Shown here: positions 22,487 through 32,230 of the stretch, in pieces
How positions within the stretch are numbered: the first letter of the stretch is position 1
Layout of the letters: every line of letters begins with the position of its first letter
NCBI GenBank assembly: GCA_023362775.1
Contig: JALMGJ010000006.1
Span: 13,686,001 to 13,750,000 of the forward strand
Direction of reading: 5' to 3'
DNA length: 64,000 nucleotides
From: Charina bottae
Taxonomy: Eukaryota > Chordata > Lepidosauria > Squamata > Charinaidae
Notes under the pieces: model-generated
What the model was told of the DNA's origin: nothing
Databases searched by the model: none
What the model saw: the letters and a program-made list of their open reading frames with translations, nothing else
Position numbers and translations under genes: made by a program

Positions 22487-22621
22487 TGCTACCCGCCCAA
22501 GATACACCACCCCTTCCCCTGTTGAGTTATACTAACATACTAAACTATATTTACACCATTCAGCTTCATTTTTCAAGGTTCTGGAACGATAAAACAAATT
22601 AATCTGTTATGACCATCCTTC
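22487..22621 (-). other. LTR element 3' untranslated region with candidate polypurine tract
   Basis: In sense orientation this contains AGGGGAAGGGG (complement of 22510-22520) and GGGCGGGTAGCA directly against the LTR. The purine-rich stretch is the likely plus-strand primer, but its distance of about 24 bp from the LTR is unusual, so the exact primer is uncertain. Confidence 0.5.
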
Positions 22622-24586
22622 TCATTTAGGTTTGTCTGTGAAGTTCCTATGGAAGTCCCTGATCAGTGCTGGGGTGCAAGTGTGCCTTGCGTCCACCCAT
22701 TATTTGTGCCCAATCGGCAAATGCTGCCATTTGATTAGATATTGCAGCTGCCCTTTCTGTCTCCGGGAATCTAAGATTTTTTCGACTTCGAAATGTGGTT
22801 CCCCATTGACAAGCACAGGGGCTGGCTCCGGCGCTTCTGGGTGCCACTGTTTTGATGGGTTATATTGTTTGAACAAACTAATGTGGAACACAGGGTGTAC
22901 TTTTTTCAAAGCCTTGGGGAGTTGCAACTTGGCTGTTACTGGGTTAATTACGTCTATAATGGGAAAAGGTCCGATGTATTTCGGGGCTAACTTCCTAGAT
23001 GGTTGTGAGGTGCGCACGTTTTTTGTGGAGAGGTAGACTTTGTCCCCTACTTTCAACTCCCACTCTGCTGATCGCTTTCTGTCTGCAAATTGTTTGTAAT
23101 TAGCTTTCGCTTCCTGAAGCGTTTTTACCATGACTGGCCAATTGCTTCTTAACTTATCGATCCACTCATCCACCCGTAATGGGTCAGCAGCATCTGCAGT
23201 TTGGGTCAGAGCTAATTCTGGGATAGTTACGAAATCTTGACCCATTGCTATCTTGAATTGTGAGAAACCCGTACTCTGGTGTATTGCATTATTGTAAGCT
23301 ACCTCCGCAAATGGTAGCAGTTCAGCCCAATCGTTTTGTTGGTAGCTGATGTAACACCGTAAGTACTGCTCCAATACGGAGTTAAGGCATTCAGACGATC
23401 CATCCGTGCATGGATGAAACGCACTACTTAATCCCTGTCCAGATCCAATTAATTTTAAAAATGCTCTCCAGAATTTGCAAGTGAATGTGCTGCCGCGATC
23501 GCTAATTATGCGTTTGGGCATTCTGTGAGCTCGGTAGATGTATTGGATAAACATCCTGGCCAGTTTGTGTGCATTTGGCATCCCATTGCAAGCAATGAAG
23601 TGTGCCTGCTTAGAAAATAAATCTGTGACTACCCAAATTGCCGTTTTCTTGTTGCTCATGGGTAAATCCACAATAAAGTCCATGGCGATTTGTTTCCATG
23701 GTTGCGTTGGGTTAGCTACCTGCTGAAGTAGCCCTGTGGGTTTCCCCACCCGCCGTTTTGCAGTAGCACATACCTGGCAGGAGGCTACATATGCTTTCAC
23801 GTCTTTGCGTAGTGTTGGCCACCAGAATTTGCGCCTGACTCCGTGAATGGTCTTTACAAACCCAAAATGTCCCGCTGTTTTGTGGTCGTGGGTTTTCTCT
23901 AGCACTCCTTTTCTGAGTCCTTCTGGGACATATACCTTTCCCTCTTTCCACCATAGCCCATTGATTTCTTGTAGTGTGTGCTTGTTCTCCTCCCACCATG
24001 TGTCCTTTAGTGTTTCCTCCCATAGCTTGGTTTCAAAAGGGTTTCCCTCTGACTCCCTGGCTTTGCTTCGTGTGATTGCTAAATTGCCTTCTAGCCTGTC
24101 CGTCTGGCTAGTTTGTTTTTGTGGTTCTTCTACTGGTGTCTGCGTGTGTGCTTGTGTGGGTATCATGGTTTCAATAATTTCCTCCATTTTCCCGTCGTGT
24201 TGGGGGAGGCATGACAATGCATCAGCCAGGAAGTTTTTCCCCCTGGGGAAGTATTGCAGTGTGAAATTAAATCTGCTGAAAAACTCAGCCCAGCGTAGTT
24301 GTTTGGGATTTAATTTCCTGGGGGATCTGAGTGCCTCTAAGTTTTTGTGATCCATCCATACCTGAAATGGAACGGATGCCCCCTCCAAAAGGTGACGCCA
24401 TGTTACCAGCGCGTGCCTGACTGCGAATGCTTCTTTCTCCCACACATGCCATCTTTTTTCCATCTCACTGAATTTTTTGGAAATGTATGCGCATGGCCTC
24501 AATTTTTTGTTGTCATCGAATTGTAGCAGAATTGCCCCAATTGCATTATGGGAAGCATCAGTATGGATTATGAATTGCTTCTCCAC
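22622..24586 (-). pseudogene. pol: LTR element pol, C-terminal part: RNase H, integrase, chromodomain
   Basis: The frame is open from 24586 to a nonsense codon at 22700, and the same frame remains recognisable to a stop at 22622-22624. Residues 1-130 are RNase H (IIHTDASHNAIGAIL, EKEAFAVRHAL, ADALSCLPQ). A HHCC zinc domain (HDHKTAGHFGF ... CQVCATAK) follows. The integrase core carries the three acidic residues in DFIVDLP, IISDRGSTF and SSECLNSVLEQYL. The C-terminal GPF-like region (KYIGPFPIID) leads to a chromodomain (FEVEKILDSR, YLIKW), which is cut by the nonsense codon. In active relatives this domain guides integration to chromatin. The frame is not continuous with the RT part upstream. 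Confidence 0.93.
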
Positions 24587-24774
24587 TTCTGGGTGTTTAA
24601 GAATGGGCTCCTCAGTGAACAGTGCCTTCAGCCTGTCAAATGCCTCCTGGCATTCAGGGGTCCAAACTATTTTTGTGCTGGGTTTTTTTTCCCTTTTCTC
24701 CCTTTCCTTTGCCTTTTGTTTTTAGCAAGTCTGTTAAGGGCAATGCGATTTGCGCGAACCCTTGAATAAATTGA

Positions 24775-26103
24775 CTATAGAACCCCACAAACCCTAAAAA
24801 TGCTTGGAGTTGTCTGCGGGTACGGGGTGTGTGTGTCCCATTCCAATACTGCCTGCACTTTTGCGGGGTCCATTTCGATTCCCCTGTGTGAAATCCTATA
24901 TCCCAGGAAATCTAAGCTGTCTTTGTGAAATTCACACTTCTCCAATTTCACATACAATTTAGCCTCCAGTAATTTCTCCAATACCTTTCTCACTAATTGT
25001 ACATGCTCTTCAAGGTTGTCAGAAAATATCAATATATCATCTAAGTACACGATGACCCCTTTGTATAAGAACTCATACAATACTTCATTGATCAGCCTCA
25101 TGAAGATACCCGGCCCTCCTGCGATCCCGAACGGGAGGACCCTGTATTGGTATTGCCCCAGCAGGCAGTTAAAAGCCATTTTCCATTTGCCCCCTTCCCG
25201 TATACGTACCCGGTAGTATGCCTCCCTGACATCCAGTTTAGTAAAAATTTTGCCTTTTGCCAATTGCGCTAACATGTCTTTTAAGAGCAGCAAGGGGTAT
25301 TGATTTGTTACTGAAATGGCGTTTAACCCCCTATAGTCTGTGCACAATCTGAGGGACCCATCCTTCTTTTTCCTGAATAGGACCGGGGCTGCCAGGGGCG
25401 AATTTGCTGGTTCAACGAATCCTCGTGCCAAATTTTTATCAATGAATTTGTGTAATTTGGCTAATTCCTTCTGAGTCATGGCATACATTTTGGGTTTTGG
25501 GAAAGGGCCCCCCGGAATGAGTTCAAATGCTGCATCTGCTTCTCTGTGGGAGGGTAGTTGCTCACATTCCTGCTTACTAAATATTTCGGCCACAGACTCA
25601 TAATGCTCAGGTCCGGCCTTTCCCCCAATGTCCCCATCTGGGTCCCATTGCTCGGTGCCAGCCGTCCCCCATTCCACGCTGTTCCCGCCCGATTCCTCCT
25701 CCAGTCCCCGATACGCCCCATTGAGGAAATGAATTTCCCCTGAGACCCAATCAATGTGGGGGTTACATTTCTTGAACCATTTTAGTCCCAGCACAATGGG
25801 TTGGGTTGCTATGGGGGCCACAGTGAACTGCAATGTCTCTACGTGCGTACCTATGGACAATCTTATGTCTTCGGTGATGTGTCCCACTGGCCCCCCTTTC
25901 ATCTCGGACCCGTCCAATTGACAGAATGTGATGGGGTGCTTTAGTTCTAACAGTTTTACTCCCAGATGGCTTGCAATGTCCGGGTGTATTAAACATCTGG
26001 AACATCCCGAGTCCAGCATAGCTGCCCCCCAGAACTGTTCTCTCCCATCCAAGGTTTCCAATTTTACTTGGACTTGCATCGTGGGGGAGTTGTCTTTCCT
26101 CAC
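24775..26103 (-). pseudogene. pol: LTR element pol, N-terminal part: protease and reverse transcriptase
   Basis: The frame of about 440 residues starts just after an in-frame TAG at 26104-26106. The aspartic protease active site is AMLDSGCSRCLI near residue 31. RT motifs follow in order: DYRGLN, KLDVREAYYRV, LPFGIAGGPG and the catalytic YLDDILIFS near residue 355. The frame is lost near 24820-24840, just after the RT thumb begins. A second disturbance lies around the A8 run complementary to 24672-24681, before the RNase H part resumes. The pol frame is -1 relative to gag, but the two frames do not overlap in this copy, so programmed frameshifting cannot be shown. Confidence 0.92.
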
Positions 26104-26147
26104 CTAGTTGTTGCGCCCCTTTGTACCGGTCTGTCTTGCGGTGCACT

Positions 26148-27598
26148 TTAGCACAGACCGTTGGCGTTTCCTGCCGGCCAAACTTCTTCATCGGATGACT
26201 CCTCCGTGGTTGATTCTGCGTAATTGTGTCGATCAGTTTCTGCCTTCGCTGTGTTTAGTTTGTGTGTGGTACTTTTGGGGTTGTGCACTCTTGTTTTCTT
26301 TTTCTCAGCTGGTTGTGTGCATTCGTGAATGCAGTGACCCTCCCTCCCGCACTTAAAGCACAGTCTATTTTTTGCTCTTCTCTTTTTTTCCTCAGCCCAT
26401 TGCTTTCTATCAGAGTCTCTATTGGGGGTGTACTGGCTAGTGTATGACGTTCTTTCTGTGCACTGCAATTGGCGTTGGGAGCGTATGCGACGGCTCGCAC
26501 TTTCTACTTTTCCCGCCAATTGGATCCACTCACTCAACATCTCTGGTTCCCCCCGTGCTAGTGCCATTTCCAACAATTCCACCCATAGCCCCATTTGGAA
26601 GAATTCTACCCAGATAGCATCCGGCCAATTGGGCAACCGGCTTGTCAATTTCTTAAATTCAAGGGCATATTCAGCCACAGTTCGGTTCCCTTGCCGTAAT
26701 TTTTGAATCTCCATTTTCGCGGACATGCGGGATAAGGTGTCTTCGAATCGATCTCTTAGGGCCCCCATTGTCAGGGAGACACAACACCCATGAATGCATT
26801 AAAATTGTGCAGTTCACCACCCCCGTTTCATGCAATGTAGCCATCCACTTTGCGGCTTCTCCAATTAGAAAGTTTGACACGTATCTCACTTTTGCTTCCT
26901 CATTTGAGAAGAACTTTTCAGATTCTTCCATGAAGCCCCGAACATGGTTCAGAAAACAAGCCAGTTTTTCCGGGTCCCCATCAAATCTAGTTTTTAGTTT
27001 TGTGACTATGCGGGGGTTGCTTGGTGGGTGCAGCACAGAAATTCTCTCAACCCCTGGAGAAAAAGAAAGCTCCTCTGCTCCCTTTCCTTCCCCCCCTTCC
27101 TCTTCTTCGCTTTCTGCTGTGCTCTCTCCCTCATGGGAGGGGGGAGTGATTGTCTGGCCACACTGTGACCGGGGTTTGCCCCTGTCTCTGAAGCTGCTGC
27201 AGTATTTGTTCTATCGCGGCTTGTATAGCCGTCAGTGTCACTTTCATCTCTCCCATCCCTGATTCTAGCGCTGCTACGCGTTGGGACTGGGAAATCCAAG
27301 GCTTAGCTGCTTTTTTCACCGGTCCTGGGTTCCTGCCTCCCCCAACCCCCACTGACCAGTCCATTGTATGCATTTGAGTGCGTTGTTCAGGGGTTTGGGG
27401 GGGTTCGGTTACCTCCTTTCCTCTGGTTTTCTCCGTCCTCTTCTGACCTGCTGGTTCGCTGGTGGTCTCCTCCGCCAGTTGTCCTGGTCTCTCCCCCATC
27501 TGGGCTGAAGACGTGCTGGGTACGGCCTCGTCTGTTGTCGACGTTGCAGCTCCAGCTTGATCCATTTCGTTCTTTGTTCCGTGGTATTGTTCACTCAT
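26148..27598 (-). pseudogene. gag: LTR element gag
   Basis: It begins at the ATG complementary to 27596-27598, 86 nt inside the 5' LTR. The first segment (27131-27598, 155 residues) is polar and ends in a predicted amphipathic helix (RVAALESGMGEMKVTLTA), then is shifted out of frame in a C-run near 27140. The middle segment (26671-27100) contains the capsid-like region (KTRFDGDPEKLACFLNHV, GEAAKWMATLHE). After another frame change near 26770-26795, the last segment (26148-26768) contains RQGNRTVAEYALEFKKL and a CCHC zinc knuckle CFKCGREGHCIHEC. Three frames are therefore needed to read one gag, so it is a pseudogene. Confidence 0.92.
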
Positions 27599-27671
27599 GG
27601 TTGTGAAGCCGCCCTCGACCGTGGGCTCGCTGAATTCTCAGGGTAGTCCTCGGGACATGCGGCAAAATTTG

Positions 27672-27683
27672 ATTCCAGTCTTT
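27672..27683 (-). other. Primer-binding position, complementary to the predicted transcript 5' end
   Basis: Directly beside the 5' LTR, the sense strand reads AAAGACTGGAAT. This is the exact complement of ATTCCAGTCTTT in the LTR (27809 down to 27798), the predicted start of the R region. Such pairing is the hallmark of self-primed reverse transcription in Tf1/sushi-group elements. A tRNA 3'-end match starting with TGG is not evident at this position. Confidence 0.75.
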
Positions 27684-27684
27684 A

Positions 27685-28052
27685 TGTAAGGTGCTCCTCT
27701 CCGATGCCCTAAAATCCCTTTCTCTAGAGTAAACCACAGGTGCGAGGTTTCTTAGAAGTAAAAGGATTTATTACGGTGCATGAAAGCTAACACAAACAAA
27801 GACTGGAATGAGCAAGCATGCCTGGCAGGTTACATTTAAACCTTTCCCTCCCCATAGTTCTTTGATGTAGATATGCAGATCGCCCGGTCGCCAGGGTCTC
27901 GGACAGTCATTTGCAAGCCTGTGAAGTGCCACTTAGCATATCGGAGTGAGGCATCCCTTGTCAGCCCTGTTGTCTGTCTCATGTTGGTTTCAGACTTCCC
28001 GCCTTACAGAAAGCTGTCTGCATAATGGCAGAGGTCTGCTAGAACTCTGACA
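27685..28052 (-). repeat. 5' LTR
   Basis: 368 bp, TG to CA, nearly identical to the 3' LTR. In sense orientation it contains a TATA-like TTTAAAT (27840-27834), a predicted transcription start near 27809, and an AATAAA signal (27772-27767), giving U3 of about 243 bp, R of roughly 60 bp and U5 of about 60 bp. Confidence 0.97.
27798..27840 (-). promoter_or_regulatory. Predicted LTR core promoter and self-primer
   Basis: In sense orientation the TATA-like TTTAAAT starts 31 nt upstream of position 27809, where the ATTCCAGTCTTT block begins. That spacing is normal for TATA-directed initiation, so the transcript is predicted to start with the self-primer sequence. Not experimentally supported. Confidence 0.6.
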
Positions 28053-28057
28053 GACTA

Positions 28058-28821
28058 ACACTCTTCTGAAACAGTGGTAAACCTGTGTTCAGCAATAGCC
28101 CATCTAGCAGGTAGAAACATAGAGCTCCATTCTCAACTAGTGCTCCAAGGGTGACACCAAGGAGTCCTGTTCTGACTTTGCAACTGGTAGCACTAGCAGT
28201 GCCTGTGAATGCAGTTGTACTTGACCAACCCATAATAACAGTCATCACAGTTCTGCTGTCAAATCGGGAATGGAGTAAGCAAACTTCTACCACCTCCCAT
28301 CTCATCAAGCTGACATAAAGACAGTGATAAGGTGCCTGCGAACTGCAGCTGTATGATATTAATACCAGTCACCTATCACTAACCACAAGAATTCTGTTCT
28401 TGAAAATCCTCATGGCTGGATAATTTGCTGGTAAATGTGAGATCTTATGGGAAAAGTATTGTTAGGGGAACTAAGTCACAATGGAATCTAATACAATCTT
28501 TCAAATTTTAATCTTACCCATTATAGAGAAACAATGACATCAGAGGAAAAAAACAACAACTATGTGGAACAGGAAAAAGTAATAATAAAGAAAAATGTGT
28601 TTAAGAATGTGAGTGCGGCACAGGTAAGTCTACTCACAATGGAGGCTGATTGAGAAAATATGGGATCAGACCACAGGGCTGCATATGGTGGATTAGTCCC
28701 TCCACTTTTCATGAGTGAGAAGGACCATTGTGCCAGCATTCATTAGTGATCAGGGAACCTTCTTGACCTTTCAGACTATTTTTTGAGGTTGCACAAGGCA
28801 AACGGGTGTAAATAAAATTTC
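28058..28821. other. Unannotated sequence
   Basis: The start (28058-28092) resembles 21951-21995 beyond the LTR element. Otherwise no gene or repeat is supported. Confidence 0.35.
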
Positions 28822-28829
28822 TTGTAGAG

Positions 28830-29099
28830 CAGAGCTTTCCAAACTCTGTGTGGTGACACAAAAGTGTGTCGCCACACACAGTCTGGTGTGTCGCCACACA
28901 ACCCGGAAGCGCTGATCATCATCAGCGCTTCCGGGTTTTCCCGCGGTGACACACCAACGGCGGCGCGCAAAAATCTGAAAGTGGCAGCAGCGCTTCCGGG
29001 TTTTTGCATGCTGCCGCAACGGCGCACTTCCGGGTTTTCCCACGGCGACACACCAATGGCGGTTGGTGTGTCGCCGTGGGAAAACTTTGGAAAGCCCTG
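28830..29099. mobile_element. GC-rich hAT MITE (family Q)
   Basis: The ends are CAGAGCTTTCCAAACT and AACTTTGGAAAGCCCTG. A perfect 8-bp duplication TTGTAGAG flanks it (28822-28829 and 29100-29107). The interior is rich in CpG and made of GTGTCGCCAC / CCCGGAAGCGC motifs in both orientations, so it can form several hairpins. The many small frames across it are not genes. Confidence 0.9.
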
Positions 29100-29270
29100 T
29101 TGTAGAGAATCACATTTGTATATGGTATACTTGCATATGGTGAGGGTTTACTGTATAGGTGGAACTCTAAGGATTCAGCTGCTGGAAGAATTGCTTTTTC
29201 ATTTTTATGAGAGAGCTCAGCATTTGAGTATAGTTGCCTTGAAAGCCAAGATCTACACTTGGCTGCACTC

Positions 29271-29346
29271 CCTAAAGCCCAGAGTTCCCTTGCGGGGAGA
29301 TGGAGCGGTATATAAATTGAAACATAAATAAATAAAATAAATAAAA
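29271..29346 (+). mobile_element. L2-clade LINE 3' tail fragment
   Basis: AAGCCCAGAGTTCCCTTGCG, GGGAGATGGAGCGGTATATA and then (AAAT)n. Closest in sequence to the inserted copy at 4170-4474 (same GGAGCGGTA variant), suggesting one subfamily. Confidence 0.75.
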
Positions 29347-29817
29347 AGCAAGCAGGATCTGGACCATTTCTATGGCACCTGGAGGCCTCTCCAATCATAA
29401 CAAGGACCTTTACCACCCCGATTGCCAAGCACTGATCCGTTCCTCACCATTTAAAGGCAGGAAGCCCAGAAAAACTCTAGTGTAACTTTAAAATAGGCTT
29501 AACCTGGTTTTAAGAAAAAGAAAATGTACATGATATACTCCCACATATTGGTACAATACAGCCCCACCACATTTCGTATCATCACCCTGTCCACTGTGGT
29601 CTTCTGTGATGGAATGTGTCCCTGAAAGGGGTGTGTGATGTGATGGATTTCAGAGCTGAGGAAGGAGGGAGCGCATTCCAAGGAGATAAACGCCCTCACA
29701 GCCTTGAGACCCTTGGCAGGCAGACAAAGAAAGTTAGAGTAGCCCCGCCCTAGAGTTGAAGATATCGGCTCAGCATGGTTCCTGGCCCTTTCCCCCTGAC
29801 ATCTTCAACAATAAAAC
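29347..29817. other. Unannotated sequence
   Basis: No supported feature. Confidence 0.3.
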
Positions 29818-29825
29818 CTGTAATA

Positions 29826-30087
29826 CAGGGCTTTCCAAAGTTTTTCCCGCGGCGACACACCAACCGGTGTTGGTGTGTCGCCGCGGGAAAACCCAGAAGT
29901 GCGGCAGCGCGCAAAAACCCGGAAGCGCTACTGCTGCTTTCGGGTTTTGCACGCTGCAGTTGGTGTGTCGCCGCGGGAAAACCCGGAAGCGCTGATGATG
30001 ATCAGCGCTTCCGGGTTGTGTGGCGACACACCAGACTGTGTGTGGCGACACACTTTTGTGTCGCGACACACCGTTTGGAAAGCTCTG
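29826..30087. mobile_element. GC-rich hAT MITE (family Q), inverted relative to 28830
   Basis: The ends are CAGGGCTTTCCAAAG and GTTTGGAAAGCTCTG. A perfect 8-bp duplication CTGTAATA flanks it (29818-29825 and 30088-30095). It is the same family as 28830-29099 in the opposite orientation. The interior is again CpG-rich and self-complementary. Confidence 0.9.
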
Positions 30088-30095
30088 CTGTAATA

Positions 30096-30747
30096 TATAG
30101 TTCCTGGGAATCCAGACTTGTTCCTTGGGTCCGATCACAGAGCATATCAAGTATGTTTTCTTGCAAAATTGGGTGATTGAAAAGACTGATTGGGTGCATA
30201 ACTGCAGTGAGCGTATTACGAGCTAGGTTTGGTCTCAGCTGCTAATTGACCTGGGAATTCCAAGTCCCCATTCTAATACCCATCCCTCATTAGAATTTTA
30301 ATGCCCAGAATTAAACCAATCTGTTCCCAAGGCTTTTTAATAAATATTCATTCTCACAACAGGTTGCACAGAACAGGGGAAAAAAACATCTATAGAGGTC
30401 AGACTGTTTCAGGAAACATGCTTTTTGATCGCAGAGTTTCTAAACAAGGCTAGTCCATTTCTGTTCCTTGGTTGCTAAATCTTGGTATCATATCAAGATC
30501 ACTTGGGGGTTCAGCTGAATAGTATTATGGAAGTGAATAACAGACAATCTTGTTAACTAAATGACAACTTGTTAAATCCACAAGAAAACATCTATCCACT
30601 CTCATTGAATTTTTATACCCTCCATTAGTTATATTCCTTTTGTATAGTCGTATAATGGAAGTTTCAGTTGGTTGGTAACTTTCTAATTACCATTTTTATC
30701 CTTCTTTTGCTTAAGGGAAGTGTCAATTTTTTAAAGTAAACACAAAA
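30096..30747. other. Unannotated sequence
   Basis: No supported gene or repeat. Confidence 0.3.
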
Positions 30748-30853
30748 TGGATGGATGGATGGATGGATGGATGGATGGATGGATGGATGGATGGATGGAT
30801 GGATGGACGGACAGACAGACAGACAGATAGATAGATAGATAGATAGATAGATG
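30748..30853 (+). repeat. (GGAT)n-(GACA)n-(GATA)n compound microsatellite
   Basis: Three related tetranucleotide blocks in a row, with GACA as the short middle block. GATA/GACA arrays are a known feature of reptile genomes. Confidence 0.96.
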
Positions 30854-30975
30854 ACATTTTCTTTCCCAGTTTTACACAGCTGGAGCTGTGTTACATGTCA
30901 AAATACGTGGAAGCTTGAAATTAAAATTTGAACGCTTAACATATCTGGAAACAACCCAGTCCTTTGACACTAGAT

Positions 30976-31298
30976 CAGAGCTTTCCAAACTTTTCATGTT
31001 GGTGACACACTTTTTAGACATGCATCATTTCGCGACACACTCTTACAGCAGGGCACAAAGCAGGCACTAGGACTTGCGCGGAATCCTGGCAGGGCAGGTT
31101 TGAAGGCAGCATGGCACAAGGCAGGCACTAGGACCTGCGTTGAATCACAGCAGGTTTGGAGGCAGCAAGGCACAAGGCAGGCGCTAGGACCTGCGTGGAA
31201 TCCTGGCAGGGCTCGGAGGCAGCAGCAGCCACCGCGACACACCCGGACACTGCAGTCGACACACTAATGTGTCGCGACACACAGTTTGGAAAGCTCTG
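30976..31298. mobile_element. hAT MITE (family R, short form)
   Basis: The left end is CAGAGCTTTCCAAACTTTTC and the right end is CAGTTTGGAAAGCTCTG. The flanks are CACTAGAT (30968-30975) and GCATAGAT (31299-31306), an imperfect 8-bp duplication sharing TAGAT. The interior has a few copies of the AGGCACTAGGACCTGCG unit that is greatly expanded in the copy at 42180. Confidence 0.85.
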
Positions 31299-31392
31299 GC
31301 ATAGATATTGGTGAGCTCTCCTAAGTGTGCTTTGAATCAATTCAGAAATGATAGGAACCAGAGTGTGAAGCTGTGGAATGCACTCTTAATCA

Positions 31393-31690
31393 CTATAGAA
31401 TCATAGAGTTGGAAAGGGCCCTTAAGACCTCTGATTCCAAACTCCTGATCTTCTCAATGCAGGAATCCAAATTACAGCACCCATGATAAATTAAAGAGTC
31501 CACGTTCAGCAGCCATCTGAAATAGTGATGGGGAGCCCGTTACCCCTCGAAGTAATTGGTCCCACTGTTGAACTTTTTCTAATGTTCAGTTAAACAGCTT
31601 ATTTTTAATCTACGTGAACTCCATGATGCATATCCAGCACTCTGGAACGATGGAGAACCCATCTTGACCTTCATAGCTCTATCTTCTTTT
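31393..31690 (-). mobile_element. CR1 LINE 3' UTR fragment
   Basis: AGAATCATAGAGTTGGAAAG is the antisense of the conserved CR1 3' terminus. CAATGCAGGAATCCAAATTA and AGTAATTGGTCCCACTGTTG are typical downstream blocks. Non-coding part only. Confidence 0.75.
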
Positions 31691-31799
31691 TTTCATGCTT
31701 CCCCACTTCTCCTACAGAAAACCATCCCTTCTGGCCTTTATCTTTGCAGATACATCAACAGTTGTATATATACATTTCCACATGTGGCATGCATATATA

Positions 31800-32230
31800 T
31801 ATATGCATATATATATATATATTATATGACTGCCCATCTCCCCCAATGGGAGACTCTGGGCGGTTTACAAGAAAATCAAGTTTAAAATAAAAATATAAAA
31901 TTACAATTTAATTAGCACAATCTAAATAAATATAAAATCCAAATTTGGCGAATTAATTTCAACTAAAAGGAAGGACGTTATGGAATTAGCCACCCCCAGG
32001 AGGAGCTGTTACTTTCCCGTTCCCATGCTAGGCGGCAGAACCAGGTTTTCAGCTCTTTCCTAAAGGTCGGGAGGGAGGAAAACTGCCTCAACTCTGGGGT
32101 CAAGATATTCCAAAGGGTGGGTGCCACTACAGAGAAGGCCCGTCTCCTGGACCCCACTAGATGAAATTCCCTTATTGATGGGGTCCGTAGCAGGCCCTCC
32201 CTGAATGGGTGGGGTGGGTCATAGAGGTTG
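31800..32230 (-). mobile_element. L2-clade LINE 3' end
   Basis: The tail hairpin GCCCATCTCCCCCAATGGGA ... CTCTGGGCGGTTTACAAG is followed by antisense coding (GCGGCAGAACCAGGTTTTCA; CACTACAGAGAAGGCCCG). Frames are broken. A (TATA)n run sits at the tail. Confidence 0.8.

Larger units (their letters stand above)
22119..28052 (-). mobile_element. Complete Ty3/gypsy chromovirus-type LTR retrotransposon (Tf1/sushi-like), coding-defective
   Basis: A 5,934-bp element on the minus strand: two 368-bp LTRs beginning TG and ending CA, a perfect 5-bp duplication GACTA (22114-22118 and 28053-28057), a gag gene with a CCHC knuckle, and a pol gene in the order protease, RT, RNase H, integrase, chromodomain. 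There is no envelope gene between pol and the 3' LTR. By eye the LTRs differ at about 12 of 368 positions (about 3%), several at CpG sites. Gag and pol are interrupted by at least four frame changes and one nonsense codon, so this copy is not autonomous. The domain order and C-terminal chromodomain place it in the chromovirus group. The self-complementary primer site points to the Tf1/sushi branch. Confidence 0.95.

Noticed and set aside
26100..26200. Programmed -1 gag-pol frameshift site
   Set aside because: The pol frame is -1 to gag, but it is closed by a TAG at 26104-26106 upstream and does not overlap gag, so no functional shift site can be defined in this copy.
22119..28052. Endogenous retrovirus
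   Set aside because: Pol has an integrase chromodomain, there is no envelope gene before the 3' LTR, and the protease/RT/IN motifs are Ty3/gypsy chromovirus type.
28039..28308. 89-residue frame beside the 5' LTR as an extra element gene
   Set aside because: It lies outside the LTR and TSD boundary and has no similarity I recognise.
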